64,000 nucleotides of DNA from Scatophagus argus (taxonomy: Eukaryota; Chordata; Actinopteri; Scatophagidae): positions 18,811,641 to 18,875,640 of the forward strand of contig NC_058513.1 in assembly GCF_020382885.2 (NCBI RefSeq), in the 5' to 3' direction. Each line of letters opens with the position of its first letter. Positions within the stretch are counted from its first letter, which is position 1. This document shows positions 1 through 12,207 of this stretch, piece by piece. Below the pieces are notes generated by a model. The model was given only the letters and a program-made list of their open reading frames with translations. It was not told the DNA's origin and did not search any database. The position numbers and the translations under genes were made by a program.

Positions 1-2291
1 GTATCGCTCCACTCCACCTCCCAGTAATGGCGCCCAGTTAACCCCTCTTTGCACAACACTTGAGGAAGTTCATTAAACCTCTCTGGGACATCAGGATACG
101 ACTGCCAGTTTCCAAAGGATATCTTTTTGTTTTCTTGAGACAGAATGAGTTTGTTGTATGCAGTGTCTGGATCCAGGGTGAGATCAGTGGCATCTGATGG
201 AGAGAGGAAACAAAATGTGCTATCAATCGTTGTGATGGTCAAACAGGTTTCTGGAGGAGAGGAAATTATACAGGATAGTTTTTACTCAAAGCATTTCAAT
301 TACTTACACCAAATCAAATCTTTACTGTCTGTGATGCTCTTCACAGGAGGAAGGTCGGACTTTGAAAAGTCATCAGTGACCAGGATGCCATTTCTGTAAT
401 GGTAGATGGTTGCTCCTTTGTGTTTGTTGTTATCAATGGCTCCTATCAGGAAAAGAAATCGGCTGCTGCCCTTCAGTCCTTTGGCAAGATCCCTGACATC
501 TTTGGCTTTTCCCCTCAGTTTGGTTATCACTTCATCTGAGTAGTACCACAGGTCTTCACTGGTACTCTCTGCTTCACGTGACTCCAAGAAGGCTGCCATC
601 ACATCAAGACCAGGGTCAGGAGTCTCCAGGGAAGTGAAAACAAAGCACAGGGCCTCCTCTACACCTGGAGCAAGAACCTCTCTGTCCAGCTCTGACTGAC
701 TTTGGACAATCTTCATTCCATCCAAGGTATCTACACAGGACTTGATGATGTTGATTTGTCTCTCTTCCTGATCCAGCCACTTGTCTAGATTTTTATAGCT
801 GAATGGTGACTTCTGTCTGTCTTCAAGGAGTTGGTTTACTGAGCTCTCATCTTCTTTACCTTCACGGATGAGGGGGAATTTCTCTGCCATGGTCCGCTTG
901 AGGTTGGACTCATAGTACTCACACAACTGTTGGAATCTGGTTAACTCAGCTTGAATCTGTGGAAAATTCTGCACCACTTTGTCAACCAGAGAATCATTGC
1001 ACCTCATTCTGATTTCTCTTAATTCCTGCAGAGCATCCTGTGCCTTCCTCACCAGTCCAACGCTGATCCCACTCACCAGCCCAGCTGCTTTAGAGTGAAA
1101 AACGTTCAGTGGCATCAGCCAGACCTCCAGTGGAACACTGTTGTCTCCATTCCCTCCCAGTAGCTTTGGAAGTTCTACGTAGGTCTTCACTGCATCTGTA
1201 AATGTTGCAGGGTTGCTTTCAAGAATGAAATCTCCATAAAATTTGCAGGAGAATTTGTTGGTCAGAGCTTTTTCTTCTTCTGTCAGCTTGATGTCAACTC
1301 TGCCCTCAATACTAAATGAGGGCATCTTCTTTATCACAGCTTCCATGCTGCCCTGGATGTCCTGAACGCTGCTGTCTTCTAACTTCTCACTGTCAAACAC
1401 AAAGAAAGCATTTGCCCCATACAGGATGCCTGTGACTACATGAGTTGCTGAGCCCTTCTCAATAACATCTACCTGCTGGGTGTTCAGGTTTTCAAGGTCT
1501 AACACTGACAACTCCTTGAAGTTGGTGGTAGCTTTGTACTGACACGTCACTCTGCTCTGATTTTTGAATTGTTTCTTGTCATTCAGATACTTGGCAGATC
1601 CTCCAACTTGAATCAGTCCCCCAAGGAAACTGGCCTTGAGAGAAGCATCAACATTCAGCATCGAAGACCTGGATTCAATGGTGTCAGATGCGGTAATTTC
1701 AAATTCACTGAAGGGCTTACTGGTTTCAGTTATATTTGCTTGTAGAGTTTCATCATCCCACAGTCTCAAACCTATAGAAAATGGAAAAACACCAAATAGC
1801 AGAAAAATATTTTTGTTAACATAACATTACAAAGGACCTAATCATAATCCTTTATGTTTGTGCATGTTGCAGGTTCTTAATTTGTCAGCAACTAATACAT
1901 TTGCTTGTTTGTTTGATTCATCCCTTGACATCACCTGATGTCCTTGTGCTTTATTTTCTCTCAGGTTCTCATGGATCGTGGATGGACCTCCTGCTGCAGT
2001 CCTGCTCGAAAGTTACTGTGATTACTACTGTTCAGTCATAATCTTTAATCTTTCCTTATTGAAAAAATAATCTTTTTTTTTAGTACCATTACTACTCTGC
2101 TGTAGCTACTGCCATTATTATTGTTACTAATATTGCTATCATAATCACCATAGTACCTTCCGTATACTTCATTGTCATTATCATTATCTACAATTCCAGT
2201 ACTTCTGGTATTATTACTGCTGCTATGCATCTCTGCTTGTGTGCTCCTTCTCTCACGCCCCACCCCCTCTCCCTCTCTCTTTGTCTGTCTA

Positions 2292-2328
<37 letters not shown>

Positions 2329-3231
2329 AAGGCAGATGGCCGCCCATCTTGAGTCGGGGTCTGCCCCGAGGTTTCTGCCTTCTACAAGGCAGTTTTTTCT
2401 CGCCACTGTTGCCAAGTGCTTGGTCAAGGGGGGATGTTGGGCTCTCTCTATTTACAATTTAATGAAAGAGTTTCTTCTCAACCTGCTCTAACTGGAAAGT
2501 GTCATGAGATAACTTTTGTTGTGAATATATAAATAAACTGAATTGAATTGAAAGGAACTGAACTTGATGGTTTTTAGAATCTTGCTGGTTTACTGTAGCT
2601 TTTATTTTTATACCTCGGTTTCCTGTGAAATATTCATCCCCTTTAAACGGACTGAACTAATTCAGCACAGGTCCAAGCAATTGGTGCTGGTAGTTTCAGA
2701 ATTATTGAAATTGAGATTACCCGACTACAGTGAATGTCTCTCCAGTGACTGTAGTATAAAGACACATGTTTCTGGAGGGTCCAGTCACTGGTTATTCAGT
2801 ATTCCTCGCTATAATTATGGCAGCATCGTGCTGTAGGGATGCTTCTTAGCAGCAGGCTGGGCAAGGCTTGTAAAGGTAGAGGGTACAATGAATGCAGCGA
2901 AATCTATGAAAATCCTGGAGGACAATGTGATTCAATTCAATTTTTTTATTCAGTCTGCAAGAGAACCATGAGTTGAGAGAGAAGTTATTTTCCAGCAAGA
3001 CAAAGACCTGAAGCATACAGGTCTAGGTATGCTAGGTGGAGGGGCCAAGTCAAAGCCCAGACCTCAATCCAATAGAGGATTTCTGGCTGGCTGGACTTGA
3101 AAAGCCTGTTTAGTTTTATTAAGTTTAAGTCAAGGCTTACCTGGGAGAAGCTCATTTTTCCGAGCATCATAGAGCATTCCTAGGGTGAAAGGTTGACCCA
3201 GGGCAACAACCTTCATGTTATCAGAGGCCAT
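1..3231 (-). CDS. Gene A: stonustoxin-like protein (SNTX family), 3' end outside window
   Basis: Predicted coding exons on the minus strand are 3231-3141 (ATG plus 30 codons and one base), 1771-308 (1464 bp) and 193-1 (B30.2 exon, running off the window edge). Junctions are GT-AG: donor after 3141, acceptor before 1771, donor after 308 (G-T-A-A-G-T follows), acceptor before 193. The split codons are Gly and Tyr. Exon 3 carries the MACPF/CDC-like part (ATHVVTGILYG near residue 139), the helical FAT-like part and the thioredoxin-like part. In the founding family members of stonefish, two such subunits form a pore-forming heterodimer. No signal peptide is visible, as is usual in the family. The start is set by the conserved GTTGGAGAAATGG context. 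Exon 3 alleles resemble gene H more than the head-to-head neighbour B. Family assignment is firm; toxicity is not inferable. Confidence 0.9.
2270..2560. repeat. Intron-2 repeat of gene A: (CT)n and L2-type 3' tail
   Basis: A (CT)n run at about 2290-2325 is followed by a segment ending in AAATAAACTGAATTGAATTG. That segment is alignable by eye to the 3' end of the L2-like element at 34115-34310 (shared GAGTCGGG..CTGC, TTTCTGCCTTC/TTTCTTCCTG, AGTTTTTTC). The same repeat sits at the equivalent place in genes B, G and H, so it predates the inverted duplication. The dinucleotide tract length varies among copies. Confidence 0.7.
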
Positions 3232-3498
3232 TTCTCCAACCTGTAAGTGACCACACAGACTTCAGTGCTTCATTTACACTGTCGTCCCTAACACTGGGAA
3301 TCAAGTTTCCTCAACAGGAAGGATGATAAAAACAAAAACCAGGAAGGCTGACAGTTCACTGTACTTACACATGCAGTATTTTCCTCTATAGAGATTAGTC
3401 TGACAGTGATGGCTTTACACAAATTGGAGTTCAGTGAAAGTCTAAACATAAATGCATTTTTGTCATCCTCCATTTCTGTCCACCCACTTTGTCCTCAC

Positions 3499-3590
3499 CT
3501 GGTGAAGGTGTGAGCTGATGAGCTGAGTTGTGTGCGAGTCTTCTTCTCCTTCTTCTTCTTCTTCTTGGCTTCCAGCTGGAGCTGCCAGTG
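3499..3590 (-). other. Gene A non-coding exon 1 (5' UTR)
   Basis: The exon ends at 3499 in ACCAG followed by GTGAGG and is spliced to the exon 2 acceptor at 3240 (ATG at 3231). The 5' edge is estimated from the TATA box. It contains an AAG-repeat stretch (3538-3568) whose length differs between the four palindrome-borne copies. Confidence 0.65.
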
Positions 3591-3614
3591 TGATGATCCC
3601 TGATGCTGTGAGAG

Positions 3615-3622
3615 TATTTATA
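3615..3622 (-). promoter_or_regulatory. TATA box of gene A
   Basis: TATAAATA on the minus strand, about 25-30 bp upstream of the inferred exon 1 start, embedded in a block (GACAGGATATAAATACTC) kept in genes A, B, G and H. Confidence 0.75.
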
Positions 3623-4419
3623 TCCTGTCAGACACTCTCTTCCACTGTCTCCTCCCTTGAAAACACCTTTAGTTATGAAACTACTATTTGGCCCCAACTT
3701 GCCTGTTTGCCCTAAATGCTTCATGTATGTTGAAAATCATACTGGTTACATCACACAGCAGAAATGAAGAAGCTTTATTAGAACAACTTTCCCATCATCT
3801 CAACTTGTGGTAAAGGTCTGAACATGTTCCAGTGTTCTGATTAGATATGAGATATAAGGTTTGACAGAAAGAACATGACACAGGCCATGGAGTTTAAAAT
3901 GAACCAAAGTAGCTGTCATTACGTAAACCCACTATTACAACTATAACATGATATAAGGAATACGCATGACATGAAAGAGGGAACGCAGTGGAGACAGAAG
4001 GGTCAGATACACATTCAAAATGTATTAACATTTTCAGGATTGAAACAAGAAATATACAGGATTGTACATAACATAAGCTTTAAGAGTACTGCCAAGTAGT
4101 CAGCATCTTCAACCAATTGTCAGTGCTTTGTCAAGAAAATGTGATTATGGGAATATAGTGAGCAAAAAATGGTTTGCAGAAGAACAAAGCCAAACTTCTT
4201 GACAAGGAAGGAGGCAAAAAGTGACTGCGCAAAGTGAGCAACTACTATCGCCGGTCTCCACATGTGTTGATTTTTATAACATTTAAAGTCCTCAAACCCT
4301 CAGAGTTGTGATTCACACTACCAAGGAACAGTGTCCATCATGTCAGCCTAGAGGGTTCAGGAGAGCAGAAGAAAAAGCCTCAAGCTGTGAAAAAAAGAGT
4401 CCACACAATAAGAAGAAAT
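3623..4419. other. Upstream flank of gene A in arm 1
   Basis: No coding content was seen. The stretch is mirrored at 5969-6770 and conserved at 40012-40817 and 42509-43312, so it is the shared 5' flank of the four head-to-head SNTX genes. It carries AT-rich stretches and AACATAA-type short repeats. Confidence 0.7.
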
Positions 4420-5968
4420 ATCTGTTGCTGTTTGCTGTTTGGTTATCACTGCCTGGAGTCTCCCAGAACATCCATCTATGGTCTGCCTGTCCTGCTCGTT
4501 GTTGTAGTCACATCCCACAAGCCGAGCCAGATGGACTGAAAGAAGAACACTGTTTTAAGGTTTGTCAGCTCCACCTGTATCTGAATCTGAATTCTTTTGT
4601 TGTTGAAATAGGCTTTCTTATTTTAAACATTCTTTACTTTTACCCTGTTCACTTCCGCACAGTCAGAGATTTCACGGACACAGCGTCCAGTGGCAATTAA
4701 AAAACATATCATTAAAGATCACAAAGACAGCGATGGGTCCGTTAGTACAGGCAAACTGTATTTGAAAGCTTAGAGTCTTCAATCATGCATGTAGTCTTAT
4801 TAGGGAGTACATGAAACCCCTGTAAAAGGATGATTTGTACAAAAGTGTCATCACTCAGAGTCACACCTTTCTGGATAACTTGCAGGATTAGGAGTCATTG
4901 TTTTAACCATGATTACAATTATTCACCATTTGACTACTTGAATCATGTTAATTCTGTTCAATTCAAGAAATGAAGACAGAATAACATTTAGATATAATTA
5001 TAATAATCATTAAACCTGCAGTCCTGTTTAAAGTTCTTTTTGTTAAATACACAGATGCCTGTCTGTCAAATCTCTCCGTGTTTCTTTTTTTGTGCAGCAT
5101 TTTTAAAAACACATTTTGTTCTTGTCAGGAAAAAATTGCTGTCATCTGCCATCAATCATTTTTAATTAGAAAAACTTTCCCATCTTCTCAGCATTTATGT
5201 GAGAAAGGTTTAAACATGTTCCAGCACTCTGAAACCAGAAACAGGTTTTGCACCTACGATATGACACAGGTTTGACATATGGAACATGACTCAGATCAAG
5301 TAGTTGTCATTGCATAAACTCACTTTTACAACTATAACATGATATAAAGAACACATAACATGACATAACATAACATAACATTTTCAGATATTGAGACAGG
5401 AAACGTACAGGATTTCACAGCAATGGAGAACATTATGAACATTATGTTCATCCATTATGAACAACATTGAGTTTGTCATTACAGTGGCTCCTGGGAAATG
5501 TTCAGTGAACATTTTGTCCTGGAAGCTGACGTGAAAGCAGAGAAAATGGGCAAGTGTAAGGATTTGAGCGACTTTGACAAGAGCCAAGTTGTGATGGCCA
5601 GACAACTGGGTCATCTCCAAAACTGTAGCTCTTGTGGGATGTTGGATGTTTGTTCATGAACTTTTTTGAACTTTTTTAAGTTTGTTTTTGCCCTTGTGGA
5701 AATCACATTTTGTTGGCTATATTCCCATTAAGAGGATTTACTTGACACTTAGTTGGCAGTACTCATCAAGAATACACTATGTCCAGGGGTGCAGCTTATC
5801 AACAGGCAAGGCAGGCAACTACTTGGGGCCCTGAGCCGCTAGGCTAGCCGCCCCTGAGACTTGGGGCCCGAGGGCTGTTTTCACCAAAATGTTATACATT
5901 ATAACATATTGGTGATGAACAGTGGTCAGAATGGCCCCCTGGAAATTTTCGCTTTGGGCTTCAGTGCA
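4420..5968. other. Spacer of inverted repeat 1
   Basis: Single-copy centre between the two arms. It reappears at 40818-42508 in the opposite orientation relative to the array; for example the CTGCCTGGAGTCTCCCAGAAC stretch near 4450 lies reversed near 42450. No convincing exon was found. The right end (about 5780-5965) resembles the end of a dispersed DNA element (starts CAGGGGTGCAGC, with GGGGCCC blocks). Confidence 0.8.
5780..5968. repeat. Probable DNA-transposon terminal fragment (hAT-like by appearance)
   Basis: The segment begins CAGGGGTGCAGC and contains CAACTACTTGGGGCCCTGAG, the look of the ends of common fish hAT-type elements. A second copy is at 40810-41000 in inverted orientation as part of the flipped spacer. 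The family name is a guess from resemblance. Confidence 0.35.
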
Positions 5969-6770
5969 ATTTCTTCTTATTGTGTGGACTCTTTTTTTCA
6001 CAGCTTGAGGCTTTTTCTTCTGCTCTCCTGAACCCTCTAGGCTGACATGATGGACACTGTTCCTTGGTAGTGTGAATCACAACTCTGTCTGAGGGTTTGA
6101 GGACTTTAAATGTTATAAAAATCAACACATGTGGAGACCGGCGATAGTAGTTGCTCATTTTGCGCAGTCACTTTTTGCCTCCTTCCTTGTCAAGAAGTTT
6201 GGCTTTGTTCTTCTGCAAACCATTTTTTGCTCACTATATTCCCATAATCCACATTTTCTTGACAAAGCACTGACAATTGGTTGAAGATGCTGACTACTTG
6301 GCAGTACTCTTAAAGCTTATGTTATGTGCAATCCTGTATATTTCTTGTTTCAATCCTGAAAATGTTAATACATTTTGAATGTGTATCTGACCCTTCTGTC
6401 TCCACTGCGTTCCCTCTTTCATGTCATGCGTATTCCTTATATCATGTTATAGTTGTAATAGTGGGTTTACGTAATGACAACTACTTTGGTTCATTTTAAA
6501 CTCCATGGCCTGTGTCATGTTCTTTCTGTCAAACCTTATATCTCATATCTAATCAGAACACTGGAACATGTTCAGACCTTTACCACAAGTTGAGATGATG
6601 GGAAAGTTGTTCTAATAAAGCTTCTTCATTTCTGCTGTGTGATGTAACCAGTATGATTTTCAACATACATGAAGCATTTAGGGCAAACAGGCAAGTTGGG
6701 GCCAAATAGTAGTTTCATAACTAAAGGTGTTTTCAAGGGAGGAGACAGTGGAAGAGAGTGTCTGACAGGA

Positions 6771-6778
6771 TATAAATA
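6771..6778 (+). promoter_or_regulatory. TATA box of gene B
   Basis: TATAAATA preceded by TCTGACAGGA, identical to the boxes of genes A, G and H. It lies about 125 bp before the exon 1 donor at 6898. Confidence 0.78.
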
Positions 6779-6801
6779 CTCTCACAGCATCAGGGATCAT
6801 C

Positions 6802-6897
6802 ACACTGGCAGCTCCAGCTGGAAGCCAAGAAGAAGAAGAAGAAGAAGGAGAAGAAGACTCGCACACAACTCAGCTCATCAGCTCACACCTTCACCAG
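6802..6897 (+). other. Gene B non-coding exon 1 (5' UTR)
   Basis: The exon ends in TTCACCAG before GTGAGG at 6898. It holds the AAG-repeat tract at about 6826-6856, slightly longer than in genes G and H. Its 5' edge is estimated from the TATA box. Intron 1 is 258 bp (6898-7155). Confidence 0.65.
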
Positions 6898-7164
6898 GTG
6901 AGGACAAAATGGGTGGACAGAAATGGAGGATGACAAAAATGCATTTATGTTTAGACTTTCACTGAACTCCAATTTGTGTAAAGCCATCACTGTCAGACTA
7001 ATCTCTATAGAGGAAAATACTGCATGTGTAAGTACAGTGAACTGTCAGCCTTCCTGGTTTTTGTTTTTATCATCCTTCCTGTTGAGGAAACTTGATTCCC
7101 AGTGTTAGGGACGACAGTGTAAATGAAGCACTGAAGTCTGTGTGGTCACTTACAGGTTGGAGAA

Positions 7165-10100
7165 ATGGCCTCTGATAACATGAAGGTTGTTGCCCTGGGT
7201 CAACCTTTCACCCTAGGAATGCTCTATGATGCTCGGAAAAATGAGCTTCTCCCAGGTAAGCCTTGACTTAAACTTAATAAAACTAAACAGGCTTTTCAAG
7301 TCCAGCCAGCCAGAAATCCTCTATTGGATTGAGGTCTGGGCTTTGACTTGGCCCCTCCACCTAGCATACCTAGACCTGTATGCTTCAGGTCTTTGTCTTG
7401 CTGGAAAATAACTTCTCTCTCAACTCATGGTTCTCTTGCAGACTGAATAAAAAAATTGAATTGAATCACATTGTCCTCCAGGATTTTCATAGATTTCGCT
7501 GCATTCATTGTACCCTCTACCTTTACAAGCCTTGCCCAGCCTGCTGCTAAGAAGCATCCCTACAGCACGATGCTGCCATAATTATAGCGAGGAATACTGA
7601 ATAACCAGTGACTGGACCCTCCAGAAACATGTGTCTTTATACTACAGTCACTGGAGAGACATTCACTGTAGTCGGGTAATCTCAATTTCAATAATTCTGA
7701 AACTACCAGCACCAATTGCTTGGACCTGTGCTGAATTAGTTCAGTCCGTTTAAAGGGGATGAATATTTCACAGGAAACCGAGGTATAAAAATAAAAAACT
7801 ACAGTAAACCAGCAAGATACTAAAAACCATCAAGTTCAGTTCCTTTCAATTCAATTCAGTTTATTTATATATTCACAACAAAAGTTATCTCATGACACTT
7901 TCCAGTTAGAGCAGGTTGAGAAGAAACTCTTTCATTAAATTGTAAATAGAGAGAGCCCAACATCCCCCCTTGACCAAGCACTTGGCAACAGTGGCGAGAA
8001 AAAACTGCCTTGTAGAAGGCAGAAACCTCGGGGCAGACCCCGACTCAAGATGGGCGGACATCTGCCTTGACGAGAGAGAGAGAGAGAGAAAGATAGACAG
8101 ACAAAGAGAGAGGGAGAGGGGGTGGGGCGTGAGAGAAGGAGCACACAAGCAGAGATGCATAGCAGCAGTAATAATACCAGAAGTACTGGAATTGTAGATA
8201 ATGATAATGACAATGAAGTATACAGAAGGTACTATGGTGATTATGATAGCAATATTAGTAACAATAATAATGGCAGTAGCTACAGCAGAGTAGTAATGGT
8301 ACTAAAAAAAAGATTATTTTTTCAATAAGGAAAGATTAAAGATTATGACTGAACAGTAGTAATCACAGTAACTTTCGAGCAGGACTGCAGCAGGAGGTCC
8401 ATCCACGATCCATGAGAACCTGAGAGAAAATAAAGCACAAGGACATCAGGTGATGTCAAGGGATGAATCAAACAAACAAGCAAATGTATTAGTTGCTGAC
8501 AAATTAAGAACCTGCAACATGCACAAGCATAAAGGATTATGATTAGGTCCTTTGTAATGTTATGTTAACAAAAATATTTTTCTGCTATTTGGTGTTTTTC
8601 CATTTTCTATAGGTTTGAGACTGTGGGATGATGAAACTCTACAAGCAAATATAACTGAAACCAGTAAGCCCTTCAGTGAATTTGAAATTACCGCATCTGA
8701 CACCATTGAATCCAGGTCTTCGATGCTGAAAGTTGATGCTTCTCTCAAGGCCAGTTTCCTGAGTGGACTGGTTGAAGTTGGAGGATCTGCCAAGTATCTG
8801 AATGATAAGAAACAGTTCAAAAATCAGAGCAGAGTGACGTGTCAGTACAAAGCTACCACCAACTTCAAGGAGTTGTCAGTGATTGACCTTAAAGAAATGA
8901 ACACCCAGCAGACAGGTATTATTGAGAAGGGTTTGGCAACTCATGTAGTCACAGGCATCCTGTATGGGGCAAATGCTTTCTTTGTGTTTGACAGTGAGAA
9001 GTTAGAAGACAGCAGCGTTCAGGACATCCAGGGCAGCATGGAAGCTGTGATAAAGAAGATCCCCTCATTTAGTATTGAGGGCAGAGTTGACATCAAGCTG
9101 ACAGAAGAAGAAAAAGATCTGACCAACAAATTCTCCTGCAAATTCTATGGAGATTTCATTCTTGAAAGCAACCCTGCAACATTTACAGATGCAGTGAAGA
9201 CCTACGTAGAACTTCCAAAGCTACTGGGAGGGAATGGAGACAACAGTGTTCCACTGGAGGTCTGGCTGATGCCACTGAACTTTTTTCACTCTAAAACTGC
9301 TGAGCTGGTGAGTGGGATCAGCGTTGGACTGGTGAGGAAGGCACAGGATGCTCTGCAGGAATTAAGAGAAATCAGAATGAGGTGCAATGATTCTCTGGTT
9401 GACAAAGTGGTGCAGAATTTTCCACAGATTCAAGCTGAGTTAACCAGATTCCAACAGTTGTGTGAGTACTATGAGTCCAACCTCAAGCAGACCATGGCAG
9501 AGAAATTCCCCCTCATCCGTGAAGGTAAAGAAGATGAGAGCTCGGTAAACCAACTCCTTGAAGACAGACAGAAGTCACCATTCAGCTATAAAAATCTAGA
9601 CAAGTGGCTGGATCAGGAAGAGAGAGAAATCAACATCATCAAGTCCTGTGTAGATACCATGGATGGAATGAAGATTGTCCAAAGTCAGTCAGAGCTGGAC
9701 AGAGAGGTTCTTGCTCCAGGTGTAGAGGAGGCCCTGTGCTTTGTTTTCACTTCCCTGGAGACTCCTGACCCTGGTCTTGATGTGATGGCAGCCTTCTTGG
9801 AGTCACGTGAAGCAGAGAGCACCAGTGAAGACCTGTGGTACTACTCAGGTGAAGCAATAACCAAAACGAGAGAAGAAGCAGAACGAGTTGGCAGTCTTGC
9901 CAAAGGACTGAAGGGCAGCAGCCGATTTCTTTTCCTGATAGGAGCCATTGATAACAACAAACACAAAGGAGCAACCATCTACCATTACAGAAATGGCATC
10001 CTGGTCACTGATGACTTCTCAAAGCCCGACCTTCCTCCTGTGAAGAGCATCACCGACAGTAAAGATTTGATTTGGTGTAAGTAATTGAAATGCTTTGAGT

Positions 10101-10741
10101 AAAAACTATCCTGTATAATTTCCTCTCCTCCAGAAACCTGTTTGACCATCACAACGATTGATAGCACATTTTGTTTTCTCTCTCCATCAGATGCCACTGA
10201 TCTCACCCTGGATCCAGACACTGCATACAACAAACTCATTCTGTCTCAAGAAAACAAAAAGATATCCTTTGGAAACTGGCAGTCGTATCCTGATGTCCCA
10301 GAGAGGTTTAATGAACTTCCTCAAGTGTTGTGCAAAGAGGGGTTAACTGGGCGCCATTACTGGGAGGTGGAGTGGAGCAATACTTCTAATGATTCTGTGT
10401 ATGTATTGTTAGGGTACAAGGGAGTTGAGAGAAAAGGAAAAGGTAAAGGGGCCGAACTTGGAAATAATGATATGTCGTGGGTTTTTGGCAAAAGATCAGA
10501 TGAAAACACACTTAAGACCTTTCATAATGATAAGGAAATAAAATTACCTATTCCCTCTGGAGGCCTCAATAGAGTTGGGGTGTTCCTGGACTGCCCTGGT
10601 GGCACTATGTCCTTCTACAAAGTCACCTCTAACAGACTGAGTCACCTCCACACCTACAGCGCCACATTCACTGAGCCTGTTTACCCAGGCCTGTGGGCTG
10701 CACGCGACAACAACTATGCAGGCTTTTGTTCATTTGCATAA
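7165..10741 (+). CDS. Gene B: stonustoxin-like protein (SNTX family), 701 residues
   Basis: Coding exons 7165-7255, 8613-10076 and 10191-10741 join to 2106 bp with GT-AG introns. Both internal coding junctions fall after the first base of a codon. Residues 1-31 come from exon 2. Exon 3 gives residues 32-518: MACPF/CDC-like region to roughly 265, helical FAT-like region to roughly 385, then a thioredoxin-like fold without a CxxC pair. Residues 519-701 are PRY-SPRY with [14 protein letters not shown] and GTMSFY. Length and domain order match the fish SNTX family, whose best-known members form pores as heterodimers. There is no signal peptide. Neighbours: gene A head to head, mini-gene C tail to tail. 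Its exon 3 groups with gene G. Structure is certain; cellular role is inferred from family only. Confidence 0.93.
7840..8130. repeat. Intron-2 repeat of gene B: L2-type tail with (GA)n
   Basis: Mirror copy of the gene A intronic repeat: AATTCAATTCAGTTTATTTATA, then a GA-rich microsatellite (about 8072-8118), shorter than in gene A. Confidence 0.7.
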
Positions 10742-11381
10742 GAACAATGACAAGGATTTGTTAGATCCTTGGTCTGTTATATGCGCTTACATTTAAAGTT
10801 AAAGAAAAACGTATCACCCCATTTTAGCCTCAACATGTACCACCTACTAATTAGTAAAAATGCATTCAAATCCAGAGGGAATGATAGGATAATTAATGGT
10901 GTCATAAAGTGACTATACATGTCGTTATGTTTGAGTTTGACTTTTAAGCCTTTTTCCCAAACTGACTTTTGCTTCACAACTTCACAGTCAGTTTGAATTT
11001 CTCTCAGCTATTTTTTATGGTAATTTTCTATCCTATTGATGATTAGCTTCAATCAATCACATCAGTATGCTGAAATAAAAAGTCATAGCTTAGCTGGTTG
11101 GGTTGAATTTATTAAGCCAGGCATAAGATTACCTTAAGTGCATATTGATGAAATTTGAGTGTTTGCTCCTTTTCTTCTTTGTGCTTTGTGTATCTTCTTA
11201 AATGACAAGAGGAATCTTTCAGTTTTTCTCAGGTGTGTACCTTAAATCTGGCATCAGTTTATTAATTTAAACCACTGCTCACAGCATTTTGTCAGAATTT
11301 TAAACACACTGCTGATGTTTACTGACACTGAAACAAATGTTGGATATGTTCACTGTTCTCTTGAGCAGAATATTCAATAAA
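10742..11381 (+). other. 3' UTR of gene B with polyadenylation signal
   Basis: A non-coding, AT-rich stretch ends near AATAAA at 11376-11381, followed by a GT-rich stretch (CTGTGTGCTACG). A second AATAAA lies at about 11074. The distal signal is preserved in genes G and H. Confidence 0.6.
11376..11381 (+). terminator. Polyadenylation signal of gene B
   Basis: AATAAA followed within 30 bp by TGTGTGCT. The equivalents are 47898-47903 (H) and 35418-35423 (G, minus). Confidence 0.6.
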
Positions 11382-11590
11382 GTGGAGACCTCAGCTTACC
11401 ACTGTGTGCTACGTCCTTATTTCCTGTTGATTTCAAAGTTGAGTGTCACAAAGGTTTAAAGCTCAATCCTTTCTGGAACTTGTAAATCATAAATCCAGGA
11501 CATAAAGTGACTTTCTCTCTTCACTGTATCATATAATATCACAGAGGAAAGTAACATATGTTAAGCCTGTACACGATTTTTAACAGTATG

Positions 11591-11596
11591 TTTATT
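11591..11596 (-). terminator. Polyadenylation signal of mini-gene C
   Basis: AATAAA on the minus strand, in the shared sequence AGCTAATAAACATACTG. It lies about 610 bp past the mini-gene stop and about 210 bp from the opposing signal of gene B, so the two transcripts converge. Confidence 0.4.
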
Positions 11597-12207
11597 AGCT
11601 TCTCTGAATTCAGAAAGGGCTGCCAGATTTAGTAGAACTGATCTGATCTGAGTGATCTGAGCCTTCACTGGTCTGAAGTAGCAATTCTCAGCAGCAGATA
11701 TCTTGGAGTGATCTATAAAGGTCATCCTGGTAATAGAATTCCTTATCAATAAGAAGCAAAATAAGTAAAAATCAAAACCTCAGGATCATTGACAGACTTA
11801 CTACCAGCCTTCACATCACTGGTTGTTATCACATTGGCACAATTATCTCTTATGTTCTTATAATTATTAAAAAAGTACTTCTTACAAAATGTAGTGTGCT
11901 GTGAGGTGCACAATCCAGTTTCAGTTTTCAGTAGAGGTCAAGTTTCAAACGTGTAAATCTCACCAGCAAATCATTTTGACTCGACTGATATAAGGACTTA
12001 CAACAGAAAGTTACAACTGAAAACATATCTGTGATGAGCCAAACAGTGAAAACTGATTGAGAATCTGTGAATCACAAACTGGTTTGTGATGAAGGCTGCA
12101 CATAGAACGAACATGAACCAATCAAGAACCCTGGTCCCTCTGGGATTTAAAGCTAAAATGGCTTAAATCTAAAGCCACATTCATCTCAACATTCTTCATA
12201 GCTGCTC

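Larger units (their letters stand above)
1..4419. repeat. Left arm of inverted repeat 1
   Basis: Pairs in reverse complement with 5969-10383: landmark positions sum to about 10384-10396 throughout (exon 3 end 308/10076, exon 3 start 1771/8613, ATG 3231/7165). The arm runs off the left window edge. It contains gene A and its upstream region. Confidence 0.9.
5969..10383. repeat. Right arm of inverted repeat 1
   Basis: Reverse complement of 1-4419, carrying gene B and its upstream region. The arm continues past 10383, where its partner lies outside the window. Confidence 0.9.

Noticed and set aside
145-399. Antisense ORF over the exon 3/exon 4 region, repeated in every copy
   Set aside because: Shadow of the SNTX coding strand; it crosses a true intron and has no promoter.
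2045-2263. Asn/Ser-rich ORF in intron 2 (also 8122-8328, 38473-38736 and 44492-44836)
   Set aside because: Low-complexity trinucleotide-rich intronic repeat next to a GA/CT microsatellite; not an exon.
2172-2491. Leu/Ser-rich ORFs resembling membrane segments
   Set aside because: Produced by translation of the (CT)n microsatellite.
3288-3473. A 61-codon ORF in intron 1, repeated in the four palindrome genes
   Set aside because: It lies wholly within intron 1 between a conserved donor and acceptor, and copies are too similar to show coding constraint.
300-10741. Head-to-head genes as a bidirectional promoter
   Set aside because: The two TATA boxes are about 3.1 kb apart with a spacer between them, so a shared core promoter is unlikely.
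11561-11749. A 62-codon minus-strand ORF kept in three places (also 35050-35238 and 48083-48271)
   Set aside because: It lies in the mini-gene 3' UTR. Preservation is explained by recent duplication, and there is no splice or start context.
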